DNA from: Mucilaginibacter gossypiicola
GTDB taxonomy: Bacteria > Bacteroidota > Bacteroidia > Sphingobacteriales > Sphingobacteriaceae
DNA: 64,000 nt
Direction of reading: 5' to 3'
NCBI RefSeq assembly: GCF_900110105.1
Contig: NZ_FOCL01000004.1
Coordinates: 528,495 to 592,494, forward strand
Part shown: positions 6,924 to 15,678 of the stretch, piece by piece
How the letters are laid out: every line of letters begins with the position of its first letter
Position numbering within the stretch: position 1 is the first letter of the stretch
Position numbers and translations under genes: made by a program
Notes under the pieces: generated by a model
The model's input: only the letters and a program-made list of their open reading frames with translations
What the model was told of the DNA's origin: nothing
The model's database searches: none

Positions 6924-8065
6924 TGAATAAGATTGTACTTATACTTTTTAGTGTTGTAGGGTTTTTATCATGCAAGCAACCGGCGAAACCAGTGGCGAGT
7001 ATTGCGGTCGCCACGGTTCCCGGTACTAAAAAGAAACTTTGCTGCGAATCAAATATCCCCAACAGGTTTAGAGCAGCGGGACTAAGCGGTGCGGCGCTTA
7101 GTTTACCTGAAACCGGTAACACTCATGCCAACCATGCGGGGATGGCGTGGGTGCCGGCCGGCACTTTCAGGATGGGGGCAGATAACCAGCAGGCCGAGCC
7201 TGATGAATACCCTAAGCATGATGTAACTGTTGATGGCTTTTGGATAGATAAAACCGAGGTTACCAATGCCCAGTTCGAAAAATTTATAAAGGCTACAGGT
7301 TATATCACTACAGCCGAGCGCAAGCCCGACTGGAACGAGCTAAAAAAGCAAATGCCTCCGGGCACCGAAAAACCAGCGGATAGCTTATTGGTGCCGGCAT
7401 CTCTGGTGTTTGTGCCGGCTGATCATCAGGTTAATCTGAATGATTATAGTCAATGGTGGGCCTGGAAAACCGGGGCCAATTGGAAACACCCACACGGACC
7501 GGGCAGCGACATCAAGGGTAAAGACAATTACCCGGTAGTGCAGGTGTCATGGTATGATGCTGTGGCTTACAGTAAATGGGCTGGCAAACGTTTACCAACC
7601 GAAGCCGAATGGGAGCGGGCCGCGCGAGGTGGTCTTGAAGATAAGATCTATCCGTGGGGGAATGAGAAGGTAAATGAGGGACAGCCCAAAGCAAATACCT
7701 GGGACGGTAGTTTTCCTTATAAAAATACCCAACGCGATCATTACTATTATTTAGCCCCGGTTAGTTCATTTGCACCCAATGGTTACGGCTTGTACGATAT
7801 GGCCGGTAATGTATGGGAGTGGTGTGCCGATTTATATAACAACAATTATTACAAAACGGTAAGCAGCCCGGCAGGTGTTAAAAACCCCAGGGGCGCTTCC
7901 AAATCATATGACCCTGATGAGCCTTATGCCATCAAAAGGGTAGTGCGGGGCGGCTCATTTTTGTGTAACGACAGTTACTGCTCAGGCTACCGCGTGTCGC
8001 GCAGGATGAAAACTACCGAAGACAGCGGCATGGAGCACCTTGGTTTTCGTTGTGTTAGCAATTAA
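6923..8065 (+). CDS. Formylglycine-generating enzyme (sulfatase maturation), lipoprotein
   Basis: A 380-residue FGE-sulfatase (SUMF1-type) domain protein with a lipoprotein signal (LSC, Cys17). The domain runs from about residue 70 (GMAWVPAGTFRMG) to the end (GFRCVSN). The catalytic copper-binding cysteine pair is present as CNDSYC (Cys348 and Cys353) after RGGSF, so it should be a true aerobic FGE that converts the Cys of CxPxR in sulfatases to formylglycine, not merely a fold relative. It lies upstream of three sulfatases with that motif. Location would be the periplasmic face, where the exported sulfatases pass. It is followed by a structured leader and the SusC gene. Confidence 0.92.
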   Translation: MNKIVLILFSVVGFLSCKQPAKPVASIAVATVPGTKKKLCCESNIPNRFRAAGLSGAALSLPETGNTHANHAGMAWVPAGTFRMGADNQQAEPDEYPKHDVTVDGFWIDKTEVTNAQFEKFIKATGYITTAERKPDWNELKKQMPPGTEKPADSLLVPASLVFVPADHQVNLNDYSQWWAWKTGANWKHPHGPGSDIKGKDNYPVVQVSWYDAVAYSKWAGKRLPTEAEWERAARGGLEDKIYPWGNEKVNEGQPKANTWDGSFPYKNTQRDHYYYLAPVSSFAPNGYGLYDMAGNVWEWCADLYNNNYYKTVSSPAGVKNPRGASKSYDPDEPYAIKRVVRGGSFLCNDSYCSGYRVSRRMKTTEDSGMEHLGFRCVSN

Positions 8066-8095
8066 AATAATACCCCTAAAATAATTGATTGATCG

Positions 8096-8231
8096 GCCTG
8101 CTTTAACAGGCATAACCAGAAAGGAACATGAAAAAGTAAACAATTACATTCTTCAAATAAGGGAAAAGCAAAGCCTTTCCCTCAGTCATTAAAACAACGA
8201 AACAGGGATCGATTGGCGTTGAGCCTGTTTC
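8096..8231 (+). promoter_or_regulatory. Hairpin-rich leader between FGE and SusC
   Basis: Three perfect stems occur in the gap: GCCTG/CAGGC (8096..8111), AGGGAAA/TTTCCCT (8160..8182) and GAAACAGG/CCTGTTTC (8199..8231). The last is followed by an AT-rich stretch with TTTT at 8242. They could end the FGE transcript partially and set the ratio between it and the SusC/D-sulfatase genes. No clear -7 box was seen here. Confidence 0.4.
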
Positions 8232-8259
8232 AATTGAGTCATTTTAATTATTCAAATCT

Positions 8260-8436
8260 ATGCAAAATATTGCAAATGCAGGGATTGGCTATGCGTTGCC
8301 TTTTCCGCTGCACGCAGCATCTTTTACGCTGCAAATTATCGAGGATGCTTTTCATCCGCAGCAATTATACAGGCCGTTTAACGCGGTAACTGATCAGTCG
8401 TCCGGTTTTTCATCTTTTAAAAACCTGTCGACATGA
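8260..8436 (+). CDS. 58-residue ORF coupled to SusC
   Basis: An ATG-initiated frame of 58 codons whose TGA overlaps the SusC ATG (ATGA at 8433..8436). The predicted peptide has no signal sequence or cysteine and a mix of aromatic and small residues (pattern HPQQLYRPFN in the middle). I recognise no family. The exact 4-nt overlap suggests it is translated and re-initiates onto SusC, acting as a leader cistron, but an open frame of this length can arise by chance. Translation evidence or conservation would decide. Confidence 0.4.
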   Translation: MQNIANAGIGYALPFPLHAASFTLQIIEDAFHPQQLYRPFNAVTDQSSGFSSFKNLST

Positions 8437-11400
8437 AAAAATTACTATTAATCCCATTCGTGCTGTTTATCGCTTTTCCGTTGCTAACCATCGCGCAGCA
8501 AACTCAGCCCCTTATCAATTCACACCTGGTTGGCCGTGTAATAGATAGCGCCACCCGCGAGCCTTTGCCCGGTGCAGTGGTTAAAATCCAGGGTACCACT
8601 CACGTGGTTTCAACAGATATTGAAGGCAAATTCAGCTTTATAACCGGCCAGAAATTTCCTTATAAACTCATTATCACCTTTACCGGCTATGAAAAGAAAG
8701 AGTTTATTGCTGATGGTAGCCCGGTTGAAATTAAACTTAAAGATGCCCAAACTCAGCTAAACCAGGTGGTTGTAGTGGGGTATGGCTCACAAAAACGTAA
8801 GGATATTACTGGTTCAGTAGCTTCAGTTCCGGCATTGGCTTTAAAGCAACCGGTTCCTTCGCTCGACAGGGCTTTGCAGGGCTCTGTATCGGGTATCCAG
8901 GTAACACAAGCTACCGGGCAGCCGGGAGCAGGCGTAACAGTACAGATCCGTGGCGTAAACTCTATCAATGCTGTTGCCGAACCATTGTATATTATTGATG
9001 GTTTCCCAACATCAAACAGCAACTCGCTCACCGACGCGGGGGTAACCAACGGCCCGAAGATCAATCCGCTGGCATCTATCAATACTTCGGATATTGAAAG
9101 TATCGAGGTTTTGAAAGATGCTTCGGCCACAGCTATTTATGGTACGCGTGGCGCAAATGGTGTTATCATTATCACCACCAAAAAGGGGAAAGCCGGTGTA
9201 TCGTCTATCAATTATGACGGTAGTTTCGGTAAGCAGGAGGTAATTAAAACCTTGTCGCTGCTTAATACACCTCAATGGGAAGCTTTACGTAACGATGCGC
9301 TGGTAAACACTGGTAAAACCGCTCAAACAGAGGCTCAGCTAAACCCATATAACGCCAATACCGACTGGCAGGCTGCCGCTTTCCGTAAGGGAACTTCGCA
9401 AAATCATAGCCTTTCAATATTTTCTGGTACCGAGCGCACGAGACTTGCTTTTTCCGGCAATTACTTTAAACAGGACGGTATCCTGCAAAATACCAACTTT
9501 GAACGTTATGCCGGCCGCGTTAACGTAGAGCATGATTATAACGATAAGTTTAAGATCTCGTCATACATCACCGGCAGTCGTACTACTGCACAAATTGCTC
9601 CGCAGGGCGTGGTGCCTGCCATATTGCTGATGACGCCAACCACACCGGTTTACAATAGCGACGGCTCATTCTTTATCAAAAACGTATTTGAAGGTACTTA
9701 TGGAAACCCAATCAATACATTATATAACCAAACCAACACCACTACCACAAGCCGCATCTTAGGTAACATCGCGGGCGATTATAAGATTACCGAAAACCTT
9801 ACAGCAAGGGTATTGGCCGGTGTGGATATCATCGACAATAAACAAAACCGTTACCTGCCTTCTACCGTCTACGAGGGATCAGGCTACTCGGGCTTGGGCG
9901 AGGTTGGTACGCTAAACTCATTTAACTGGCTTAATGAGAACACGCTTACCTACAACAAAAAATTTGGTAAGCACTCATTAAATGTGCTGGCTGGTTTCAC
10001 ACAGCAGCAGTTTAAAGCCGAGGGCTCAATCAATGGGGCATCAGGTTTTGTGAGTGATTATGACACTTTTAACAACCTCGGGTCGGGTAGTGTTACTTCG
10101 GTGTCTGGTAGTGGTTTTGCAATTGCACCATCTTCGTCGTCAAATACCTGGGCTTTAAAATCTTATCTGGGCAGGATCAATTATGGTTTTAACAGCAAAT
10201 ATTTGTTAACCTTAACCCTGCGTGCCGATGGTTCGTCGAAATTTGCCCCTGGCCATCAATGGGCATCTTTCCCATCAGCTGCCGTAGCCTGGAATGCATC
10301 GAGCGAAGATTTCCTGAAAAACGTAACTGCTATCAGTCAGTTAAAACTGAGGTTTAGTGCCGGTCAAACCGGTAACAGCGATATCCCTGCCTACCAATCG
10401 TACTCGCAGTTAGGGTACTATCGTTACAATTTTGGTAACTCTACGGTTGCAGGCTTCGCACCCAATAGTTTATACAATCCAAATCTAACCTGGGAAAAAA
10501 CCACCCAATACGATTTCGGTTTCGACCTGGGCTTGTTTAAAGACAGGGTTACTGTAACGGCAGATGTTTATTATAAGAAAACCACTAACCTGCTGCTTTA
10601 CCTGCCCTTGCCGGCCACAAGCGGTTTAACTATCATCACCAATACAGCTATCACCAACCCGCAGCAGTATGAAAACGTAGGCTCGGTGCAAAATAAAGGT
10701 TTTGAACTGGGTATTAACTCCCATAACCTTGTTGGCAGTTTTGTATGGAACACTAACCTGGTATTTGCCCTCAACCGCAACAAGGTGCTAAGCCTTGGCG
10801 GTAACGGTGTTAATCAGTTTATCCCCGATTCATCCTTACCATCGATCATTAAAGTTGGCGAACCTATAGGCTCGTTCATCGGTTACAAAACCAATGGCCT
10901 TATCCAGGCCGGCGGACCAGTACTTACCCCGGCTGCTAATACTTCACCTGGCGGTCAAAACTACCAGGATATTAATGGAGATGGTAAAATAACACAAACC
11001 GGCGATAGGGTGATCCTTGGTAATTCGCAGCCTAAGTTTACCGGGGGCATTACCAACACGTTTGCTTATAAAGGTTTTGACCTGAGTGTGTTTTTACAGG
11101 GATCATACGGCAACAAGATCTATAATCAGCAAAGAGGTGTTTTGGAATTAGGAACAGGCTATACCAATGCCACTACTACCTTGTTAAACCGATGGACACC
11201 AACCAATACCAATACCGATGTACACAGTGCATACCAGGACCCGGCGGCAACTATATCCGACAGGTTTGTAGAAAATGGTTCATACCTGCGCCTTAAAAGT
11301 CTTGGTTTTGGTTACACCTTCCCGCAATCGGTACTTTCCAGGTCGCCTATTAAGAAAGTCAGGATATACCTGAGCGCGCAAAACCTGGCAACCTGGACCA

Positions 11401-11522
11401 AATACACCGGTTACGATCCTGAAGTAAGCAGCAACGAGCAATCGGCCATTACGTCGGGAGTTGATAACGGTGCTTACCCGAACAATAAATCTGTAATAGT
11501 TGGCATAGGGGTTACCCTGTAA
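8433..11522 (+). CDS. SusC/RagA-type TonB-dependent outer membrane transporter
   Basis: A 1029-residue SusC-like protein: signal peptide (residues 1-21), carboxypeptidase-regulatory-like domain (about 33-103), VVVVGYG segment at 112-118, plug domain (about 120-250) and a long beta-barrel ending with an aromatic/hydrophobic strand (IVGIGVTL). It imports an oligomeric or sulfated substrate bound by the SusD partner, driven by TonB. SusD begins 25 nt downstream. Together with three sulfatases and an FGE this is a sulfated-substrate utilisation locus, although no glycoside hydrolase is included. Confidence 0.95.
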   Translation: MKKLLLIPFVLFIAFPLLTIAQQTQPLINSHLVGRVIDSATREPLPGAVVKIQGTTHVVSTDIEGKFSFITGQKFPYKLIITFTGYEKKEFIADGSPVEIKLKDAQTQLNQVVVVGYGSQKRKDITGSVASVPALALKQPVPSLDRALQGSVSGIQVTQATGQPGAGVTVQIRGVNSINAVAEPLYIIDGFPTSNSNSLTDAGVTNGPKINPLASINTSDIESIEVLKDASATAIYGTRGANGVIIITTKKGKAGVSSINYDGSFGKQEVIKTLSLLNTPQWEALRNDALVNTGKTAQTEAQLNPYNANTDWQAAAFRKGTSQNHSLSIFSGTERTRLAFSGNYFKQDGILQNTNFERYAGRVNVEHDYNDKFKISSYITGSRTTAQIAPQGVVPAILLMTPTTPVYNSDGSFFIKNVFEGTYGNPINTLYNQTNTTTTSRILGNIAGDYKITENLTARVLAGVDIIDNKQNRYLPSTVYEGSGYSGLGEVGTLNSFNWLNENTLTYNKKFGKHSLNVLAGFTQQQFKAEGSINGASGFVSDYDTFNNLGSGSVTSVSGSGFAIAPSSSSNTWALKSYLGRINYGFNSKYLLTLTLRADGSSKFAPGHQWASFPSAAVAWNASSEDFLKNVTAISQLKLRFSAGQTGNSDIPAYQSYSQLGYYRYNFGNSTVAGFAPNSLYNPNLTWEKTTQYDFGFDLGLFKDRVTVTADVYYKKTTNLLLYLPLPATSGLTIITNTAITNPQQYENVGSVQNKGFELGINSHNLVGSFVWNTNLVFALNRNKVLSLGGNGVNQFIPDSSLPSIIKVGEPIGSFIGYKTNGLIQAGGPVLTPAANTSPGGQNYQDINGDGKITQTGDRVILGNSQPKFTGGITNTFAYKGFDLSVFLQGSYGNKIYNQQRGVLELGTGYTNATTTLLNRWTPTNTNTDVHSAYQDPAATISDRFVENGSYLRLKSLGFGYTFPQSVLSRSPIKKVRIYLSAQNLATWTKYTGYDPEVSSNEQSAITSGVDNGAYPNNKSVIVGIGVTL

Positions 11523-11547
11523 AGGCTGCACCTTGATTTTTTAAGAT

Positions 11548-13104
11548 ATGAAGACGAAAAATATTAAATACCTTATTATACTGGTTGCTCTTGCCGTGGT
11601 TTCATGCGCCAAGCTCAAAGAAGACCCGCGGTCGTTTATTCCGGCAAGCCAGTTTTACAAAACACAGGCCGATGCTGTGGCCGCAGTTACTGCAGCCTAT
11701 TCATTGCTCAATGGCGGCGCAAACACCGTACAAACACCTTACAACACCCTTTTTAATACGGGTATGAATTTTATGGGCGATGATGAAGGCCCGGGGCCAG
11801 GTGCTACCAATGCCGATGTACGTTCACAATCGGTATTGGGCCATTCTGCTTCCGGCTTGCGAATACTGCAGATCTGGCAGCAGCATTATGCGGCTATCAA
11901 AAAGGCTAATATCGCCATAGATACCATCCCTGATATCAAGTTTGATGCAACGCTAAACAAAAGGCTTGTTGCCGAAGCTAAGTTTTTAAGAGCGCTGTAT
12001 TACTTTAACCTGGTAAGGCTTTATGGCGATGTACCTTTGGTGCTGCATGACCAAACATCTATTAACCTGTCTGATTTACAAGTGCCGCGCACAGCGGCAG
12101 GTACAGTTTATGCGCAAATAGAAACCGATTTGACTAATGCTGCCGCCGATTTGCCCAATAGATACACCGGTGCTGATGTTGGCAGAGCTACAGCAGGCGC
12201 AGCATATTCCTTATTAGCTAAAGTCTATCTTACCGAACGTAAATGGGATAAAGCCGTTACGCAGGCCGAAGCAGTGATCAATGGCCCATACGGGTACGAT
12301 CTGTTTGCCAATTACGCCGATGTGTTTTTACCGGCTACCGAAAATGGCAAGGAGCATATTTTTTCGGCGCAGTTTAAATCAAATTCGCAGGGGCAGGGTA
12401 ATAACCAGGCACCGCGATCAATACTGAACGGTATCCCGGGGATGGTGGGTAGTTATGCCGATCAGGTGGTGTTTTACTCAGTACCGGATGCTACGAAACC
12501 TAACGGTGTAGATAAGTTCTTCAGTATTTATAAGTTGTATCCGGCCAATGATAAACGTAAGCGGGTAAGCTTTGTAACGCGCTTTCAAAGCCCCACTACC
12601 AATCTTTGGTATGGTAAGCTGAATGATGCTACAATCCCTAATGATTCAATCCCATTCTTTAATAAATATTATGATCCGAGTGTTGCATCAAACGAGGCTG
12701 AATCAGGAGCTAATGTATCTATCATTCGCTTTTCGGATGTGCTGCTGATCCACGCCGAAGCCGAGAATGAACTGAACGGACCAACTGCTAAAGCTTATAC
12801 CTCAATTAACAGGGTGAGGAAACGTGCCGGACTTGATGACCTTGCCGGGCTCGATCAGGCTTCATTCCGTAACGCGGTTTATTTAGAACGCAGGCTGGAG
12901 TTTGTATTTGAATACCAGCGCTGGTTTGATCTGATCCGCGAACGCGATGCTTCAGGTAACGGCATATTGGAGGCATCTCTGCTTAAAGTTGGTAAAACCA
13001 ATGTAAGTAAGGGGGCGGCAGGCAAATTCTATTTGTTCCCGATACCACAGCAGGAAATTGATAACAGCAATGGTAAGCTAACACAAAACCCTGGCTGGCA
13101 ATAG
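11548..13104 (+). CDS. SusD/RagB-family surface lipoprotein
   Basis: A 518-residue lipoprotein with signal peptidase II site VSC (Cys20) and the tetratricopeptide-like SusD fold, shown by patterns AEAKFLRALYYFNLVRLYGDVPLV (about residues 141-164) and the C-terminal RLEFVFEYQRWFDLIR. It forms the substrate-binding lid of the SusC transporter encoded just upstream. The substrate is probably a small sulfated compound or glycan, given the sulfatase neighbours; the sequence does not reveal it. A cluster of palindromes separates it from the next genes. Confidence 0.95.
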   Translation: MKTKNIKYLIILVALAVVSCAKLKEDPRSFIPASQFYKTQADAVAAVTAAYSLLNGGANTVQTPYNTLFNTGMNFMGDDEGPGPGATNADVRSQSVLGHSASGLRILQIWQQHYAAIKKANIAIDTIPDIKFDATLNKRLVAEAKFLRALYYFNLVRLYGDVPLVLHDQTSINLSDLQVPRTAAGTVYAQIETDLTNAAADLPNRYTGADVGRATAGAAYSLLAKVYLTERKWDKAVTQAEAVINGPYGYDLFANYADVFLPATENGKEHIFSAQFKSNSQGQGNNQAPRSILNGIPGMVGSYADQVVFYSVPDATKPNGVDKFFSIYKLYPANDKRKRVSFVTRFQSPTTNLWYGKLNDATIPNDSIPFFNKYYDPSVASNEAESGANVSIIRFSDVLLIHAEAENELNGPTAKAYTSINRVRKRAGLDDLAGLDQASFRNAVYLERRLEFVFEYQRWFDLIRERDASGNGILEASLLKVGKTNVSKGAAGKFYLFPIPQQEIDNSNGKLTQNPGWQ

Positions 13105-13191
13105 AAGCTGATGAACTGAGCGATGCGGGGCAATGGCCTGCGCGATTCTCTTCTCAAGAGGGGAGCAAGGAATTTTAAACTCAATAACCTG

Positions 13192-13307
13192 GCAAGTTCA
13201 AGCGTCCACGCTTGAATTATTCGAAGTAGGAGTGTCCACGCTCCGGGTTTATAGTAAGCGTGGACGCTTACCATGGATATAATTCAAGCGTGGACGCTTG
13301 AACTTGC
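13192..13307. repeat. Cluster of AGCGTGGACGCT palindromes within a 29-bp inverted repeat
   Basis: Arms 13192..13220 and 13279..13307 are exact reverse complements (29 bp). Each arm is itself a near-palindrome around TCAAGCGT-CC-ACGCTTGA, and two more copies of the core lie between (13231..13244 and 13255..13270). The RNA could form a cruciform or a strong hairpin between SusD and the NTF2-like gene, perhaps protecting the 3' end or lowering downstream expression. It looks like a REP-type dispersed element. Confidence 0.85.
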
Positions 13308-13333
13308 GAAAGATGATTTAAAAGCGATAATCT

Positions 13334-13810
13334 ATGAAAAAGATAACAATGTTCCTGCTAATCCTGGCTGGCCTCGTCAGCAGGGTATCGGCACAAAGCG
13401 CCCCTATCGAAAGTGGCTCGCACGGCATCGACCCAAGAGTAAGCGCCGCCGTTTTCCAGGTACTTGACGAATACATGGCAACCTTTAATGCCAAAGATTT
13501 GAATGGTTGGGAGGCTACTTACCAGTTTCCGCACTACCGGCTGGCCGGTGGCAAAATGTCGGTACTAGAGAAAGCTGGTTTGCGCGATTCGGCTAAAGTA
13601 TTTGGCGAGTTGCAAAAAGCAGGGTGGGACCACAGCCAGTGGGACCATCGTAACATTGTGCAGGCATCCGCAGATAAAGTGCATGTGGATACTCGCTTTT
13701 CGCGCTTCCGTGCCGATGGCACTCTGATAGGGCATTACGAGTCACTATACATATTAACCAAAGAAAACGGCCGCTGGGGTGTAAAGTTCCGCTCCAGCTA
13801 CGCCGAATAA
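13334..13810 (+). CDS. Secreted NTF2-like (SnoaL/DUF4440-type) protein
   Basis: A 158-residue protein with a signal peptide (cleavage after about residue 20, VSAQ) and an NTF2-like alpha-beta barrel pattern: an N-terminal helix VSAAVFQVLDEYMATFNAKDL, YxFPHYRLAGG and a C-terminal YILTKENGRWGVKFRSS. Such domains bind or isomerise small molecules, but no catalytic residues can be named with certainty. It is 12 nt upstream of the first sulfatase and co-transcribed with it, so a periplasmic role in handling the sulfatase substrate or product is plausible. Confidence 0.75.
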   Translation: MKKITMFLLILAGLVSRVSAQSAPIESGSHGIDPRVSAAVFQVLDEYMATFNAKDLNGWEATYQFPHYRLAGGKMSVLEKAGLRDSAKVFGELQKAGWDHSQWDHRNIVQASADKVHVDTRFSRFRADGTLIGHYESLYILTKENGRWGVKFRSSYAE

Positions 13811-13822
13811 ACCTACATACAC

Positions 13823-15658
13823 ATGAAAACAAAAAAAATAACATTGTTGCTGTCGCTTGGCTTGCTTGCAGCATTTACAGCCAAAGCACAAAACGGACAA
13901 GCACCGGCATTTGGCGGTACGGTGGGTAAAACGCTTGATGATTCGAAGGAGTGGTGGCCCGAGCCTCATAAAGCGCCCGCCGGCGCGCCAAACGTATTAT
14001 GGATCATTTTAGATGACGTAGGCTTTGGTGCTACAAGCACCTTTGGCGGCATCATCAAAACTCCCAATTTTGATACACTCGCCAACAATGGTTTGCGTTA
14101 CACAAATTTCCACACGGCAGGGATCTGCGCACCAACGCGTTCGGCTTTATTGACTGGTCGTAACCACCATTATGTTCATGAAGGTGGTTTTTCGCATGTG
14201 AGCATGTCGGCGGGTTTCCCGGGATATGATGGACGCATTCCATCTGATAAGGGAACTATAGCCGAGATTCTGCGTGAGAATGGCTACAATACCTTCGCTG
14301 TGGGCAAATATGGGTTAACGCCGGATGAAGATGCTACCGATGCCGGTCCGTTTGACCGCTGGCCTACGGGCAAAGGCTTTGATCATTTCTTCGGGTTTTT
14401 AGGCTCGGCAACTGATCAGTATAAACCCGACCTGGTAGAGGACAACGCTCATGTAACACCGGATGGCCGCCACCTTACCGATCAAATCACGGATAAAGCG
14501 ATATTTTATTTAACGCGCCAACACAAAGTAGCTCCCGATAAACCATTCTTTTTATACTATGCACCGGGCGCTACACATTCACCTCACCAGGTGGCAAAAG
14601 AGTGGAGCGACCTGTACAAAGGTCAGTTTGATAGCGGCTGGGACGATTTCAGGGAGAAGGTTATAGCGAGGCAAAAACAATTGGGTATTATCCCTGCCTA
14701 CGCCAAATTGCCTGAGCGTAACTCACGCATCCCGGCATGGAAATCATTGCCTGATGCAGAGAAAAAACTGTACGCCCGTTTCATGGAAGTTTATGCCGGA
14801 TATTTGACCTATACCGATCATGAAGTTGGCCGTTTGATCAATCACCTGAAGCAGAGCGGTCAGTTGGATAATACACTGGTGTTTGTAATTATTGGCGATA
14901 ATGGCGCAAGTAAAGAAGGTACGGTTCACGGTGTTATCAATCCTAAAAAGAACTCGCCCAAACTGGCTACCGAAGAAGCTTTTCTGAAAACCAATATCGA
15001 GGATATTGACGATATCGGTACTCCACAAGCCAGCACCAACTACCCACTGGGTTGGGCACAAGCAGCCAACACGCCTTTCAAATACTGGAAACAGGATGCC
15101 AATTCTGAAGGTGGCACCCGCAACCCGCTGATAGTTTATTACCCTAAAGGCATTAAGGATAAAGGCACCATCCGCACCCAATACGGGCATGTGATTGACG
15201 TATTGCCTACTACGCTTGAATATACAGGCATTAAACTGCCCGAATATATCCGTGGCATTAAGCAGGATACTTTGCAGGGTACTTCATTGGTGTATTCATT
15301 TGATCATCCGGAAGCGAAATCAAAACATGTTTTGCAGCACTATTACATTTTTGGTTCGAGATCTATTTATAGCGATGGCTGGAAGGCCGAAGCCGCACAC
15401 CACCCGGATAACGTGGAATTGGGCGATTTTAAAGTTGGACAAAACGTACCCGATAAAAGCTTTGATGAGGATACCTGGGAATTGTATAACCTTAACGAAG
15501 ATTTTAACGAGCGCATTGATCTCGCTAAAAAATATCCCGAAAAGTTAAAAGAGCTGAAAGCTGTATTTGAAGCACAGGCCCAAAAGAACAACCTGTATCC
15601 GTTCATCGACTGGTATGATGTGTATCACCAGCGTATCCACAAAAATTATAAAAAGTAA
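13823..15658 (+). CDS. Arylsulfatase (type I, formylglycine)
   Basis: A 611-residue exported sulfatase with a signal peptide (residues 1-22). The activation motif CxPxR is CAPTR at residues 102-106 within GICAPTRSALLTGR. Metal-binding Asp64-Asp65 (ILDDVG) and the later IGDNGAS motif complete the calcium site. The NHHYV and GFPGYDGRIP segments resemble large arylsulfatases of the AtsA kind. It hydrolyses sulfate esters in the periplasm after Cys102 is converted by FGE. It is 63% or so alike, by eye, to the next gene, so the two are tandem duplicates. Substrate unknown. Confidence 0.95.
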   Translation: MKTKKITLLLSLGLLAAFTAKAQNGQAPAFGGTVGKTLDDSKEWWPEPHKAPAGAPNVLWIILDDVGFGATSTFGGIIKTPNFDTLANNGLRYTNFHTAGICAPTRSALLTGRNHHYVHEGGFSHVSMSAGFPGYDGRIPSDKGTIAEILRENGYNTFAVGKYGLTPDEDATDAGPFDRWPTGKGFDHFFGFLGSATDQYKPDLVEDNAHVTPDGRHLTDQITDKAIFYLTRQHKVAPDKPFFLYYAPGATHSPHQVAKEWSDLYKGQFDSGWDDFREKVIARQKQLGIIPAYAKLPERNSRIPAWKSLPDAEKKLYARFMEVYAGYLTYTDHEVGRLINHLKQSGQLDNTLVFVIIGDNGASKEGTVHGVINPKKNSPKLATEEAFLKTNIEDIDDIGTPQASTNYPLGWAQAANTPFKYWKQDANSEGGTRNPLIVYYPKGIKDKGTIRTQYGHVIDVLPTTLEYTGIKLPEYIRGIKQDTLQGTSLVYSFDHPEAKSKHVLQHYYIFGSRSIYSDGWKAEAAHHPDNVELGDFKVGQNVPDKSFDEDTWELYNLNEDFNERIDLAKKYPEKLKELKAVFEAQAQKNNLYPFIDWYDVYHQRIHKNYKK

Positions 15659-15678
15659 CCAATTAACCATTTACAATT

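Noticed and set aside
8128..8139. ATG-AAA-AAG-TAA mini frame after FGE
   Set aside because: Three codons only, and no supporting signal beyond a purine-rich stretch upstream.
13192..13307. CRISPR-like repeated palindromes
   Set aside because: Repeat spacing is irregular, spacers are not of equal length, and there are no cas genes; it is a REP-type cluster.
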